64,000 nucleotides of DNA from Salinivibrio costicola subsp. costicola ATCC 33508 = LMG 11651 (lineage in GTDB: Bacteria > Pseudomonadota > Gammaproteobacteria > Enterobacterales > Vibrionaceae): positions 1-64,000 of the forward strand of contig AQOF01000004.1 in NCBI GenBank assembly GCA_000565345.1. Direction: 5' to 3'. A program made the position numbers and the translations under genes. Of the stretch, positions 43,505 to 54,198 are shown one piece after another (the stretch's first letter is position 1; the number at the start of each line of letters is the position of its first letter). Below the pieces are notes generated by a model. The model did no database searches and was not told the DNA's origin. It saw nothing but the letters and a program-made list of their open reading frames with translations.

Positions 43505-43822
43505 TTAGTATTCACTGTCGTCAAACTCAATACCCAACTCTTCCATGATCCGACGTGCCTCGGCAGGAATGCTATCGGGTTTATCCTTACGGATGTCGTC
43601 ATCGGTTGGCAGAGGCTGCCCGGTATAGGCATGTAAAAATGCCTCACACAATAGCTCACTGTTGGTCGCATGACGCAGGTTATGAACCTGACGGCGAGTG
43701 CGCTCATCAGTAAGAATTTTTAATACTTTAAGTGGGATAGAGACGGTGATCTTCTTTACCTGCTCTTTCTTTTTACCATGTTCGGCATACGGATTAATGT
43801 AATCGCCGTTCCACTGCGCCAT
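43505..43822 (-). CDS. metJ: Methionine repressor MetJ
   Basis: The 105-aa ribbon-helix-helix repressor has the DNA-contacting strand [15 protein letters not shown] and the SAM-binding region with [25 protein letters not shown], nearly identical to E. coli MetJ. With S-adenosylmethionine it represses methionine genes at tandem 8-bp met boxes. Such boxes lie in its own divergent region with metB (43906-43929) and before metF, so the regulon is readable in this window. Confidence 0.98.
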   Translation of the reverse strand: MAQWNGDYINPYAEHGKKKEQVKKITVSIPLKVLKILTDERTRRQVHNLRHATNSELLCEAFLHAYTGQPLPTDDDIRKDKPDSIPAEARRIMEELGIEFDDSEY

Positions 43823-43905
43823 GTCTCACCTATCTTGATTATGGAATACCCAGAATGATGCTGCGGAGATTTTAGCTATATTAACCGCCACATGCAAAGG
43901 TGTTT

Positions 43906-43929
43906 AGACGTCTAGAAGTGTTGACGTCC
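43906..43929. promoter_or_regulatory. Tandem met boxes (MetJ operator) between metJ and metB
   Basis: AGACGTCT at 43906-43913 is a perfect met box, followed in 8-bp register by AGAAGTGT and TGACGTCC. This is the known arrangement for cooperative MetJ dimers and controls both metB-metL and metJ. Confidence 0.9.
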
Positions 43930-44008
43930 TAAAAGCACAGAGGTAAGGTAGTATGATGACGACTGGATCACGTAAATCGTGCCAGCGCAACAAGAGCAAG
44001 GATGAACC

Positions 44009-45168
44009 ATGACAGGTAAAAAAACCGACACCATTGCCGTTCGAACAGGAATTGGCACTGACACGCAACATCATGCGGTTGTGCCGCCTTTGTATTTATC
44101 AACCAACTATCGTTTTCCTGCTTTTGGCGACGTTCCCACTTATGATTATGCCCGTGGGGGCAATCCAACTCGAGCTCAGTTAGAGCAAGCGTTAACGGAA
44201 CTGGAGGGCGGAGCCGGTGCCGTGGTGACCAACTGTGGGATGGCAGCCATTAACTTGGTGTTGTCTTTACTGGATGCAGGGGATCATATTGTTGCACCGC
44301 ACGACTGTTATGGTGGTACCTATCGCTTGTTAGAGTCACGCGCCAAGCAAGGGATTTGGCAGGTCAGTTTTGTCGATCAATCTGATCACCAGGCGTTAAC
44401 CGCTGCGCTGGTAAAACAGCCGAAACTGGTGTTAGTTGAAACACCCTCTAATCCGCTATTGCGTGTGGTCGATATTGCTAAAATCTGCCAACAGGCCCAC
44501 CAAGTGGGGGCATGGGTGGTGGTCGATAACACCTTTTTATCGCCAGCACTCCAACAGCCTTTTTCACTGGGTGCGGACATCATCGTGCATTCCACTACTA
44601 AATTTATTAATGGTCACTCTGATATTGTCGGTGGCGCTGTAGTGGCGAAGACGCCTGAATTGGCTGCAACATTAGCGTGGTGGGGCAACTGCTTGGGCGC
44701 GACAGGCAACGCCTTTGACAGTTATATGACATTGCGAGGGTTGCGTACCTTGGGCGCTCGGGTTAAACAACATCAGCAAAATACGCAAGCGGTATTAGCC
44801 TATTTGCAAACAGTCCCTGCGGTGCGGCAACTCTATTATCCCGGTTTGGCGACACATCCAGGCCATGACATTGCCGCCCGTCAGCAGTTTGGATTTGGTA
44901 GTATGCTCAGCCTCGAGCTGGACACGGACTCCGCTGGGATCGCACGTTTTATTGAAGGCTTATCCTTATTTGCGCTTGCCGAGTCGCTGGGCGGGGTAGA
45001 AAGTCTGGTCACGCATCCAGGTCAATGACCCATCGTGCGATGAGTGATGACGCGCAAACCGAGGCTGGCATTACCCCGACGTTGTTGCGTTTTTCTATTG
45101 GACTAGAAGACGCAGAAGACTTAGTGGCCGATTTGGCGCATGCCTTCGCCCATTTAGCTAACCAGTAA
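44009..45168 (+). CDS. metB: Cystathionine gamma-synthase, frameshifted near the 3' end
   Basis: MetB joins O-succinylhomoserine and cysteine to cystathionine. This PLP enzyme has YDYARGGNPTRAQLE, the PLP lysine in HSTTKFINGHSD and SLGGVESLVTHPA. One base is missing near 45020; adding it turns the premature stop into HPxSMTHRAM and gives 386 aa ending AHLANQ, the E. coli length. metL follows after 75 bp in the same direction (metBL operon). It is probably a sequencing error. Confidence 0.94.
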
Positions 45169-45243
45169 AACCGATTGCTATAGGTGTTGCTGTCATAGCA
45201 CGCCGCTTTATTGATATTTATTGAGACCAAGAGAGACCTCGCC

Positions 45244-47685
45244 ATGCACGCGCAACCGATGGACACCGCCCCCAAATCACAACGCCAATTGCATAAATTT
45301 GGTGGCAGCAGTTTAGCGAGCCCAGATTGTTATCGCCGTGTGGTCGATGTGCTGACGGGGCATGCAAAGGCGCACGACTTAATTGTGGTCTCTGCGGCGG
45401 GGAAAACGACCAATCAGCTCATTGCTTGGCTCGCTCAACTGGGCAAAGATGGCCGGTTGGCGCATGAGACCTTGCAAGGCGTTCGTGCCTTTCAGCAAGA
45501 CTTGATTGAAAATCTGATCAACGGTGATCACAAACAACAGTTGGTTGATGCCTTATCTGCTGACATCGCGACGATCGCGTCGCTCGGGGAGACAGCGCTG
45601 AGCGACAGCGTACAAGCCGATGTGCAAGGGTTCGGAGAGGTTTGGTCGGCGCGTTTATTAGCCGCGCTGCTTAATCAGCAGTGTCGTCAGGCGGTGATGT
45701 TGGACTCGCGCCACTGTTTACGCGCGGAACGTGCAGCTCAACCCGAGGTCGATCGCGGCGCATCATGGCCACTATTACGACAGCAACTTTCTCAGCACAC
45801 GCAATCTCACGTCGTGATTACGGGATTTATGGCGCAAAATCAAGCTGGGGAAACCGTGCTTTTGGGGCGTAACGGGTCAGATTATTCGGCCACGGTACTC
45901 GGTGCGTTAGCGGGGGTCCGCCGCGTGACTATATGGAGTGATGTTGCCGGTGTATACAGTGCGGATCCACGCCACGTCGAGAATGCTTGCTTGTTACCCT
46001 TAATCCGATTGGATGAAGCAGGCGAATTGGCACGCTTGGCGGCGCCCGTGCTTCATAGCCGTACTTTACAGCCAGTGGCGCAAAGTGCGACCGATCTGAC
46101 CTTACGTTGTACCCAGGCCCCCGATAGTGGCTCGACCCATATAGAGCGTGTACTGGCTACCGGACGCGGGGCAAAAATCATTACATCTTTGGATGATGTG
46201 TGCCTATTGCAGTTTGATGTCGCCCGCGGGCAAGATTTTCAGGCAATTAAACAAGAGTTGAGCCGCATCCTCTCTCAGCTGAAAGTGCAACCACTGGCGA
46301 CGGATTATCAAGATGATCAGTATCGTATCTTGCTGGCCTTTACGGCGGAGGTCGTGGCCTCGGTCATGGCCCAGATCCAGGATGCCGGGCTATCCGCGGA
46401 GTTGAAGCTGCGCGAAGGGTTTAATATGGTTGCTGCCGTCGGAGCCGGCGTGGTCAATAATCCCGTGCACTGTCATGGTTTTTATCAGCAGCTGAAGTCA
46501 CAGCCTGTAGAGTTTATCAGTGAATCTGCATCTGGACTGAGCATGGTGGCGATTTTGCGTCAAGTGCATACGCCTGCCCTTGTGGCCAGCTTGCATGATG
46601 CGCTGTTCCAAGCCCAACGTCGCATTGGCTTGGTGTTGGTAGGAAAAGGAAACATTGGCGCGCGTTGGCTCAGCTTGTTTGCCGAGCAAAAATCGCACCT
46701 CGAAAAGCGTCATGGCAAGGAGGTGTCGCTGATTTCTGTGGTAGATAGTCGTAATCAATGGTTAGATTTTGCTGGCATCGATCCGATGCAGATCAGGGAT
46801 GACTTTGATGACAATGGCACGCCATACTTTGATGATGAATGGTTAACACGCTTATTGAATCATCCTTATGATGATGTGGTGATTTTGGATGTCACTGCCA
46901 ATACCTCACTGGCAGCTCTCTATCCGCGTCTCGCCGAGCATGGTTTTCATTTAATCTCCGCCAACAAAGAAGCCGGCGCGGCACCGGCCGAACAATACCA
47001 TGCGATTCAACATGCGTTTGCGAAAACGGGGCGCCATTGGTTATATAACGCCACGGTAGGCGCTGGGCTGCCGATTAACTATGCGGTTCAAGACTTACGT
47101 GAAAGCGGTGATCATATCCTCGCACTCTCAGGGATCTTTTCCGGCACGTTATCCTGGCTTTTTTTGCAATTCACCGGCGAGGTCCCGTTCAGTGCTTTAC
47201 TTGAACAGGCATGGCAGCAAGGACTAACTGAACCTGATCCGCGTGACGATCTGTCGGGTGCCGACGTGGTGCGTAAATTAGTGATTCTCGCAAGAGAGGC
47301 GGGCCTGTCATTGGAGCCCGAGCAGGTCAAGGTTGAGTCACTGATACCGCCAGCGCTGCAATCTTTGTCGTTAGATGCGTTTCTCGATAACGCCCATCAA
47401 ATGGATGCGTGTTTACAGGAGCGATTGGAAAAAGCGCAGCAAGATCGCGCCGTGTTGCGCTATGTGGCGCGTCTAGAAGCCAATGGTAATGCGCAGGTGA
47501 GCTTAGAAACCTTACCGAGTGAGCATCCGCTGGCGCATCTACTGCCCTGTGATAATGTGTTTGCGATTGAAAGCCAATGGTATCGTGAAAATCCATTAGT
47601 GATCCGCGGACCGGGGGCGGGGCGGGATGTCACCGCTGGGGCGATACAATCGGATTTGAATCGCTTAATTGGGCGTCTTCACTAA
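45244..47685 (+). CDS. metL: Bifunctional aspartokinase / homoserine dehydrogenase II
   Basis: MetL catalyses the first and third steps from aspartate to homoserine. The 813-aa protein has an N-terminal aspartokinase domain (LHKFGGSSLAS, GRNGSDYSATV), a linker with a degenerate ACT region (about residues 320-450) and a C-terminal homoserine dehydrogenase domain (LVGKGNIGARWL, NATVGAGLPINY, EPDPRDDLSGADVVRKL). I used the ATG at 45244, ten bases after AAGAGAGAC. Repressed with metB by MetJ. Confidence 0.96.
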   Translation: MHAQPMDTAPKSQRQLHKFGGSSLASPDCYRRVVDVLTGHAKAHDLIVVSAAGKTTNQLIAWLAQLGKDGRLAHETLQGVRAFQQDLIENLINGDHKQQLVDALSADIATIASLGETALSDSVQADVQGFGEVWSARLLAALLNQQCRQAVMLDSRHCLRAERAAQPEVDRGASWPLLRQQLSQHTQSHVVITGFMAQNQAGETVLLGRNGSDYSATVLGALAGVRRVTIWSDVAGVYSADPRHVENACLLPLIRLDEAGELARLAAPVLHSRTLQPVAQSATDLTLRCTQAPDSGSTHIERVLATGRGAKIITSLDDVCLLQFDVARGQDFQAIKQELSRILSQLKVQPLATDYQDDQYRILLAFTAEVVASVMAQIQDAGLSAELKLREGFNMVAAVGAGVVNNPVHCHGFYQQLKSQPVEFISESASGLSMVAILRQVHTPALVASLHDALFQAQRRIGLVLVGKGNIGARWLSLFAEQKSHLEKRHGKEVSLISVVDSRNQWLDFAGIDPMQIRDDFDDNGTPYFDDEWLTRLLNHPYDDVVILDVTANTSLAALYPRLAEHGFHLISANKEAGAAPAEQYHAIQHAFAKTGRHWLYNATVGAGLPINYAVQDLRESGDHILALSGIFSGTLSWLFLQFTGEVPFSALLEQAWQQGLTEPDPRDDLSGADVVRKLVILAREAGLSLEPEQVKVESLIPPALQSLSLDAFLDNAHQMDACLQERLEKAQQDRAVLRYVARLEANGNAQVSLETLPSEHPLAHLLPCDNVFAIESQWYRENPLVIRGPGAGRDVTAGAIQSDLNRLIGRLH

Positions 47686-47698
47686 TGTCCTTTTAGTA

Positions 47699-47771
47699 AA
47701 CGTGATCTTCGCAAACGTGAAAGCTGTCTTACTCCACATAAGACAGCTTTTTTTTATCTGAAGATCACGTT
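47699..47771 (+). terminator. Terminator of metBL nested in a larger inverted repeat
   Basis: The inner perfect 12-bp stem (47720-47731 with 47739-47750) is followed by T8 and is a strong intrinsic terminator. An outer perfect 12-bp repeat (AACGTGATCTTC at 47699-47710, GAAGATCACGTT at 47760-47771) encloses the whole terminator including its T-run. Confidence 0.9.
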
Positions 47772-47892
47772 ATATGACGCGCTTTTGGCTGCTGCTCTCG
47801 GTTGCTTCCTGCATGTTGACTATCTTCATAATACTATGAGTTCTTTTCATGGCCGAGATCGTTGACATTTCACCCAAATAACGACAACCTTT

Positions 47893-47916
47893 AGACATAT
47901 GGACGTCTAAACGTAT
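47893..47916. promoter_or_regulatory. Tandem met boxes upstream of metF
   Basis: AGACATAT, GGACGTCT and AAACGTAT follow each other in 8-bp register 50 bp upstream of the metF start. The central box matches 7 of 8 positions of AGACGTCT. MetJ repression of metF is expected. Confidence 0.85.
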
Positions 47917-47945
47917 AAACCAAAAACGCACATCATCGCGAATAA

Positions 47946-48866
<921 letters not shown>

Positions 48867-48903
48867 CTAAACCGCTAAACCGCCAAACCGGTTTACCTTT
48901 AGC

Positions 48904-48932
48904 CAAAAAAAGCGCCCCGTTTCGTGGGGCGC
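48904..48932. terminator. Terminator between metF and aphA
   Basis: A perfect 7-bp stem (GCGCCCC/GGGGCGC) is followed on the minus strand by seven T, so it ends the metY-aphA side. It may also slow metF transcription. Three imperfect copies of a 9-base unit (CTAAACCGC type) lie just before it at 48866-48890. Confidence 0.8.
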
Positions 48933-48962
48933 CTAGGTTGCGAGTTGTGTTTATTGTTCTGA

Positions 48963-49509
48963 TTAGGCGCTGGCGGCCAGCATCGTAAGCTCATCGCGCA
49001 CTTCTTGCGCCCTGGCCATCCAAGCGCGACGTTGATGAATGCTGCGTCGTAATGCTAATCGCATAAGGCGTTGTTGTTGCGTTAATGATGTGGATTGACC
49101 GTAATCACGCTGCTCAAGCAGAGCATAATGATTAAGTAGTTGTTGTGATTCCGCAATCAAGTTAGTGATATGCTCGAGCATCGGCGCGGGATCCAAGACC
49201 TCACAGCTGAGTAGGCGTGCGACGTACTCGTCGCGAGGCGGGGCCAGCTTAGGCGCTTGGATAAACCACGCCTCTAACACCTCGGTGCCGACAGGGGTGA
49301 TGGCATAGACTTTTCTACCTGGTTTGCCGACTTGCGGCTCAAGTCGATAGGTCACAGCACCTCGCTCGGCGAGCTTAGTCAGTTCACGATATACCTGTTG
49401 ATGCTGCTTTCCACACATTACTGATAGTGGTAGAAAACGCCTTGGTAATATCATAACCCGTGGCTTCGCAGTTGCTGAGTACCGTCAGTATGACATGGGG
49501 AAGTGACAT
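48963..49509 (-). CDS. aphA: PadR-family master regulator AphA, frameshifted
   Basis: The restored N-terminus MSLPHVILTVLSNCEATGYDITK and HQQVYRELTKL match Vibrio AphA closely; the middle (EPQVGKPGRKVYAIT) and the long C-terminal dimerisation helices also fit. AphA is the low-cell-density quorum-sensing regulator that in V. cholerae activates tcpPH. The winged helix at the N-terminus is separated by a frameshift near 49427, where removing one base (or adding two) gives about 181 aa. It sits near ppc, as in V. cholerae, but here metY lies between them. Start ATG at 49509. Confidence 0.88.
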
Positions 49510-49567
49510 CTTTTATATCCACATTTATTGGTATAACAATCGGTTCGCATGAGTCGCCTATCTCGGG

Positions 49568-50844
49568 CTATTTTACTGCACTCAATGCTTGTTCAAGGTC
49601 GGCAATGATGTCATCAATATGCTCAATGCCGACACAAAGACGGATCATTTCTGGGGTCACCCCGGCCTTCGCTTGCTCTTGCGCATTCAGTTGACGATGG
49701 GTGGTAGAGGCGGGATGGCAAGCAAGTGACTTAGCATCACCAATATTGACCAGGCGTTTAAATACATTCAGCGCATCATAAAACTGTACCCCCTCATCAA
49801 AGCCACCTTTTAAGCCGAAAGACAGCAGTGATGCGGGCAATCCGCCGCGGATAAGCGACTGGGCACGTTGGTAATGAGGATGAGTTTGTTGACCGGCATA
49901 GTTCACCCATGCCACCGCTGGATGACTGGCAAGGTAATCCGCCACCGCTTTGGCATTCTCGCAGTGACGCTCCATACGCAGGCTCAAGGTTTCGAGACCT
50001 TGCATCAACATAAAGGCGTTCATCGGCGATAAGGCGGCGCCGCTGTTACGCAAAGGCACGGTACGCGCGCGGGCAATAAATGCCGCCGGGCCAAAGGTAT
50101 CGCTATAGACCACGCGTGATACGCCGGCTCGGGCTGTGAAAATTGCGGGAAGCGGGCTTGATGTGCCACCCAATCAAAGGTGCCGCCATCAACGATCATA
50201 CCGCCTAGGGTGGTGCCATGGCCGCCAATGTATTTGGTTAGCGAGTGCACCACGATATCGGCGCCATGTTCAATCGGTTTGCATAGCACGGGCGTGGCCA
50301 CGGTATTGTCGACCACCAAAGGGACACCGTGCGCGTGGGCAACCTTGGCAAGACCGGGGATATCGGCAATATTGCCGGCCGGATTACCAACTGATTCGCA
50401 ATACACCGCTTTGGTATTGGCATCAATCAGCGCTTCAATCGCACTGGCGTCGTCACTTTGGGCAAAACGTACTTCAATGCCTTGTTCGGGGAGCATATGA
50501 GCAAACAAGGTATAGGTGCCGCCGTAAAGCTGTGGTGTGGCGACGATGTTATCACCGGCCTTGGCCAGGGTTTGGATTGCATAGGTAATTGCCGCGGCGC
50601 CAGCACTGACGCATAGGCCTGCGATACCGCCCTCTAATGCCGCCACACGTTGTTCTAATACATCGTTGGTGGGATTCATGATCCGCGAATAGATATTGCC
50701 CGGCACATCGAGGTTAAACAGATCAGCACCATGTTGGGCGTTATCAAACTCATAGGCGACGGTTTGATAGATGGGGGTAGCGACTGATTTGGTGGTCGGA
50801 TCGGTCTGATAACCGTGATGAATCGAGAGGGTTTCGTCTTTCAT
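49568..50844 (-). CDS. metY: O-acetylhomoserine aminocarboxypropyltransferase (sulfhydrylase), frameshifted
   Basis: MetY uses sulfide and O-acetylhomoserine to make homocysteine directly. The long form of the Cys/Met PLP family (425 aa) has YGGTYTLFAHMLP, VYCESVGNPAGN and the PLP lysine in HSLTKYIGGHGT. One missing G near 50115 breaks the frame; adding it gives AYHGVVYSDTFGPAAF. It lies upstream of aphA on the same strand and downstream of the ppc terminator. A single met-box-like AGACGTGG lies 90 bp upstream, weak evidence for MetJ control. Confidence 0.92.
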
Positions 50845-50899
50845 GGCAATTCCTTTGCGTTTTCCTTTGCGTTGTTAAATCGCGTCACCGCGACCTTCC

Positions 50900-50915
50900 A
50901 TAGTAATAATACTAT
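50900..50915. repeat. 16-bp palindrome upstream of metY
   Basis: ATAGTAATAATACTAT has perfect 6-bp arms around ATAA, 56-71 bp upstream of the metY start. It is a candidate operator; I cannot name the regulator. Confidence 0.4.
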
Positions 50916-50996
50916 CAATGTAACAGCAAGCCTTAGACGTGGCTATGGATAAAAAATCTCGCGTGTGCGTCGGTTTCTATTCGCTCGCTTGATACA

Positions 50997-51025
50997 AAAA
51001 AAAGCCGCACCCGAGGGTACGGCTT
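50997..51025 (-). terminator. Intrinsic terminator of ppc
   Basis: AAGCCG and ACCC pair with GGGT and CGGCTT across one mismatch around a 2-base loop; on the minus strand eight T follow, just past the ppc stop. Confidence 0.92.
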
Positions 51026-51032
51026 GAGTCGA

Positions 51033-53666
51033 TTAGCCAGTGTTACGCAGGCCTGCGGCAATGCCCGCGATGGAGATCATCAAGGCATCGTCAAGCGACT
51101 GATCGTCCTCTTCACATTGCCGTGTACGGTATAACAGCTCAGCTTGCAGCATATTCAGTGGCTCGACGTAAATATTACGTAAGCGAATCGCCTCAGCGCC
51201 CCATGGGTTTTGCTCCATCAGGTTATCGCTGTTTTCCACCGCCAAAATCACTTGAATGTCTTGGCGTAATTGATCGCGGAGTGATTCACCCAAAGGCCAG
51301 AGGCTTTCATCGACCAAACGCTGATCATAGTATTTGGCAATATCGAGGTTGGTTTTGGTAAACACCATCTCCAGCATGCCAAGCCGGGTGGAGAAGAATG
51401 GCCACTCACGACACATTTCTTCTAGCTGGGCTTTATGGCCTTTGGAAATGGCATGATCGATCGCTTGTCCAGCGCCTAGCCAAGCCGGAAGTAAGAGGCG
51501 ATTTTGACTCCAGGCGAAAATCCAAGGAATTGCCCGTAAGCTTTCCACCCCGCCTTGCGGGTTGCGCTTAGAAGGGCGCGATCCCAGTGGCAGCTTGCCT
51601 AACTCAAGCTCTGGTGTGGTGGAGCGGAAGTAAGGCACAAATTGCTCATGGCCGCGAACCACATCGCGATAGGCTTGGCAAGAAATGTCACTCAAGGTAT
51701 CCATCAGCGCACGCCACTCTTGTTTGGGCTCTGGTGGCGGTAGCAGGTTAGCTTCCAAAATGGCGCTGGTGTAGAGGTTCAAACTGTTGACCGCGACATC
51801 GGGCAGCCCCAGTTTAAAGCGGATCATCTCGCCTTGTTCGGTGACACGGAGGCCACCTTTTAAACTACGAGGGGGCTGTGACAACAAGGCGGCATGGGCG
51901 GGCGCACCGCCACGGCCTACGGTGCCGCCACGGCCATGGAAGAGAGTTAAATCAACCCCTTGGTCATCGCATAAGTTGACCAGCGCTTCCATGGCGCGAT
52001 ATTGCGCCCAACCGGCTGCCATCACCCCGGCATCTTTAGCTGAGTCCGAATAGCCTATCATCACCATTTGGAAGTTCTGAGTAAAGCCACGGTACCAATC
52101 AATCGCCATGAGCTCGCCAATGACTGATTCCGCGTTGTTCAGGTCGTCCAAGGTTTCGAATAACGGGCACACATCCATGCGGAATGGGCAGCCGGCTTCT
52201 TGGAGTATCAAATGCACCGCCAGCACGTCCGAGGCGGTCCTCGCCATTGAAATCACATAGGCACCCAGCGCTTCACGCGGCTGCTGGGCAATCACCCGGC
52301 AGGTGTCGATCACTTCTTTGACGTCATCCGACGGGGTCCAATCACGGGGTAATAGCGGCCGTTTCGAGGACAATTCACGGATCAAAAAGGCTTGTTTGTC
52401 TTGCTCGCTCCATTGCGCGTAATCGCCCATCCCCAAATAGCGGGTCACTTCTGAGAGCACATCGGCATGACGAGTGCTTTCTTGGCGAATATCGAGCTTG
52501 ATTAAGTGAACGCCAAAACATTGCACGCAGCGAAGCAAATCAAGCAACTTGCCGTCGGCAATAATGCCCATACCGCATTGGTGGAGTGACTGGTAACACG
52601 CCAGTAATGGCTGCCACAGCTGCTGGGTGTCGGTCAGAATGCCCTGTGATGACGTGCGCTCGCCTTTCAGCTTGGCATCTAAATAACTTAATGTGTGATT
52701 GAGCTGACTGCGCAGCGTTTTCAAGATCGCGCGATACGGTTCGTGCGCCTCGCCGGCCATCTCGCGCACGGTGTCATCACACTGAGTCATCGACAGTTCG
52801 CTGATCAGATCTTGCACATCACGCAAATACAGGTCGGCGGCTTTCCAGCGTGAAAGCAGCATCACTTCACGGGTGACCTCGCTGGTGACATACGGGTTGC
52901 CGTCGCGATCGCCGCCCATCCAAGAGGAGATTTGTACTGGCTTGGCATCAATGGGCAAGTTGATGTCTAAGTGGCTCTCAAGCTGCTGATCGAATTGGCG
53001 TAAAAATGCGGGCACTGCTTGCCATAATGAATTTTCAATCACCGCGAAGCCCCACTTGGCCTCGTCGAGCGGTGTCGGGCGTTCTTGGCGAATCACATCG
53101 GTATGCCAGGCTTGTGCAATCAACTGTTCAAGGCGTTTCTCGGTTTTGGCTCGCTCGTCGGCGCCTAAATAGTCGCTCAGCTCGAGTTTGGATAAGCATT
53201 TATTGATTTGCACCAAGTTATGAATGGTGGTGCGGCGCGCAATTTCAGTGGGGTGCGCGGTCAGGACTAACTCAATTTTTAAATCGGCGATCGCCTTCTG
53301 CGCGTCATTGGCATCAATCTCACCTTGGCTGACGCGTCGGAGCAGGTTATCAATCGCATCGGGGCTACACTCATGGGTGTCAGATTGGCGCGACACCGTA
53401 TGGTATTGCTCAGCAATATTAGTCAGATTCAAAAATTGGCTAAAGGCGCGGGCAACCGGAAGCAGTTGGTCTGCGGGTAAGTTTTGCAGCACGGTTTTCA
53501 GCTTAGCATGGTCATCCTGATTACCTGCTGCAGCCGATTTTGAGAGCTGACGAATTTCCTCAACTTTTTCTAAAAGTGCGGGGCCATGGGCATCTTCAAT
53601 GGTGTTGCCCAGCAGATGGCCAAGCATACTGACGTTACTTTTTAAGGCAGAGTACTTTTCGTTCAT
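51033..53666 (-). CDS. ppc: Phosphoenolpyruvate carboxylase
   Basis: Ppc carboxylates PEP to oxaloacetate to refill the TCA cycle. The 877-aa protein has the catalytic [12 protein letters not shown] near residue 140, [16 protein letters not shown] (about 580), [13 protein letters not shown], and the conserved C-terminal RNTG. I used the ATG at 53666 ([15 protein letters not shown]), matching other Ppc proteins. A promoter and a HexR-like palindrome lie directly upstream. argE, usually next to ppc in vibrios and enterics, is missing. Confidence 0.98.
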   Translation of the reverse strand: MNEKYSALKSNVSMLGHLLGNTIEDAHGPALLEKVEEIRQLSKSAAAGNQDDHAKLKTVLQNLPADQLLPVARAFSQFLNLTNIAEQYHTVSRQSDTHECSPDAIDNLLRRVSQGEIDANDAQKAIADLKIELVLTAHPTEIARRTTIHNLVQINKCLSKLELSDYLGADERAKTEKRLEQLIAQAWHTDVIRQERPTPLDEAKWGFAVIENSLWQAVPAFLRQFDQQLESHLDINLPIDAKPVQISSWMGGDRDGNPYVTSEVTREVMLLSRWKAADLYLRDVQDLISELSMTQCDDTVREMAGEAHEPYRAILKTLRSQLNHTLSYLDAKLKGERTSSQGILTDTQQLWQPLLACYQSLHQCGMGIIADGKLLDLLRCVQCFGVHLIKLDIRQESTRHADVLSEVTRYLGMGDYAQWSEQDKQAFLIRELSSKRPLLPRDWTPSDDVKEVIDTCRVIAQQPREALGAYVISMARTASDVLAVHLILQEAGCPFRMDVCPLFETLDDLNNAESVIGELMAIDWYRGFTQNFQMVMIGYSDSAKDAGVMAAGWAQYRAMEALVNLCDDQGVDLTLFHGRGGTVGRGGAPAHAALLSQPPRSLKGGLRVTEQGEMIRFKLGLPDVAVNSLNLYTSAILEANLLPPPEPKQEWRALMDTLSDISCQAYRDVVRGHEQFVPYFRSTTPELELGKLPLGSRPSKRNPQGGVESLRAIPWIFAWSQNRLLLPAWLGAGQAIDHAISKGHKAQLEEMCREWPFFSTRLGMLEMVFTKTNLDIAKYYDQRLVDESLWPLGESLRDQLRQDIQVILAVENSDNLMEQNPWGAEAIRLRNIYVEPLNMLQAELLYRTRQCEEDDQSLDDALMISIAGIAAGLRNTG

Positions 53667-53679
53667 AGCGTATCCATTC

Positions 53680-53694
53680 TGTAACAAAGTTACA
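53680..53694. promoter_or_regulatory. HexR-like palindrome in the ppc leader
   Basis: TGTAACAAAGTTACA is a perfect 6+3+6 palindrome that differs from the HexR box TGTAATwwwATTACA only by a symmetrical T-to-C change. It lies 14 bp upstream of the ppc start and downstream of its promoter, where a bound protein would block transcription. Confidence 0.5.
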
Positions 53695-53717
53695 TCCTAC
53701 TGTGACTGTAAAGACCC

Positions 53718-53747
53718 AATCTAGCGAATGTTGCGTGATCGGGTCAA
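53718..53747 (-). promoter_or_regulatory. Predicted ppc promoter
   Basis: On the minus strand TTGACC (53747-53742) and TAGATT (53723-53718) are 18 bp apart, about 50 bp upstream of the ppc start. Confidence 0.55.
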
Positions 53748-53985
53748 CTTAACCGCAAGTTAGCGCGAAAACTGGCTATCGGATTTGATGCTTATCATAG
53801 AGCTACCTCAAAAGATGAAAAAAAGTTTCAGCTTTCATGTTTGCTAGCGTCTAGAGGGTTTCTTCGCGCTCGTCATCGTGGGTTTTTCTCGTAAATGACG
53901 ACCGTGTTATTTGCATGGTTAGGTGGAATTATTGCTCTAATATGAATGAATAGACATTAAAAGTGATTTTTTACGCTTTTGGGGG
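53748..53985. other. Intergenic stretch between the ppc and arg promoters
   Basis: No gene or argE remnant was recognised in either strand. A loosely ArgR-like TGAATGAAT sequence occurs near 53944. Together with the flanking regulatory sites and the argC leader, the gene-free gap is 53667-54198. Confidence 0.6.
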
Positions 53986-54048
53986 TTGACGGGTAAACGG
54001 GAATGCGATAAAAAATAACCATTCACTATTTATGAATAAAAATATTTT
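53986..54048 (+). promoter_or_regulatory. argCBGH promoter with paired ARG boxes (ArgR operator)
   Basis: TTGACG at 53986 and TAAAAA at 54009 are 17 bp apart. Overlapping the -10 region are two 18-bp sequences (54010-54027 and 54031-54048) that fit the ARG-box consensus WNTNAATWWWWATTNANW at most positions. They are separated by exactly 3 bp, the known spacing for hexameric ArgR. Arginine repression of the operon is expected. Confidence 0.8.
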
Positions 54049-54064
54049 CTAAGAAGAGTCGACC

Positions 54065-54115
54065 ATGATACTAGGTACCGCCAAACACAATACCCTTGCC
54101 CTTCGACGACGCTAG
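54065..54115 (+). CDS. Putative Arg-rich leader peptide upstream of argC
   Basis: A 16-codon open frame (MILGTAKHNTLALRRR) lies in the argC leader, downstream of the ArgR-controlled promoter. It has a ribosome-binding-like AAGAAGAG six bases before the ATG and ends with three consecutive arginine codons, CGA-CGA-CGC, directly before TAG. Its 3' end can pair (ACGC) with the first arm of the hairpin at 54124-54142. This resembles leader peptides of amino-acid attenuators. Chance occurrence cannot be excluded. Confidence 0.45.
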   Translation: MILGTAKHNTLALRRR

Positions 54116-54123
54116 CCTGCTTT

Positions 54124-54167
54124 GCGTGGCTATCCGCTACGCCCTCGACACTTCGCTGCCCCGCAGC
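54124..54167 (+). promoter_or_regulatory. Two hairpins in the argC leader
   Basis: GCGTGGC at 54124-54130 pairs with GCTACGC at 54136-54142 (one G-T pair, 5-base loop). GCTGC at 54155-54159 pairs with GCAGC at 54163-54167 (CCC loop). The first arm can alternatively pair with ACGC at the end of the leader frame. No T-run follows, so these are not an intrinsic terminator. Confidence 0.45.
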
Positions 54168-54198
54168 ACGCCTTAAATATCCATAAAGAGAGACACCC

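Noticed and set aside
50136..50588. 150-codon plus-strand frame opposite metY
   Set aside because: It lies wholly antisense to conserved PLP-enzyme motifs and has no recognisable features.
53680..53694. TyrR box before ppc
   Set aside because: TyrR sites are TGTAAA-N6-TTTACA; here the arms are separated by only 3 bases, which fits HexR instead.
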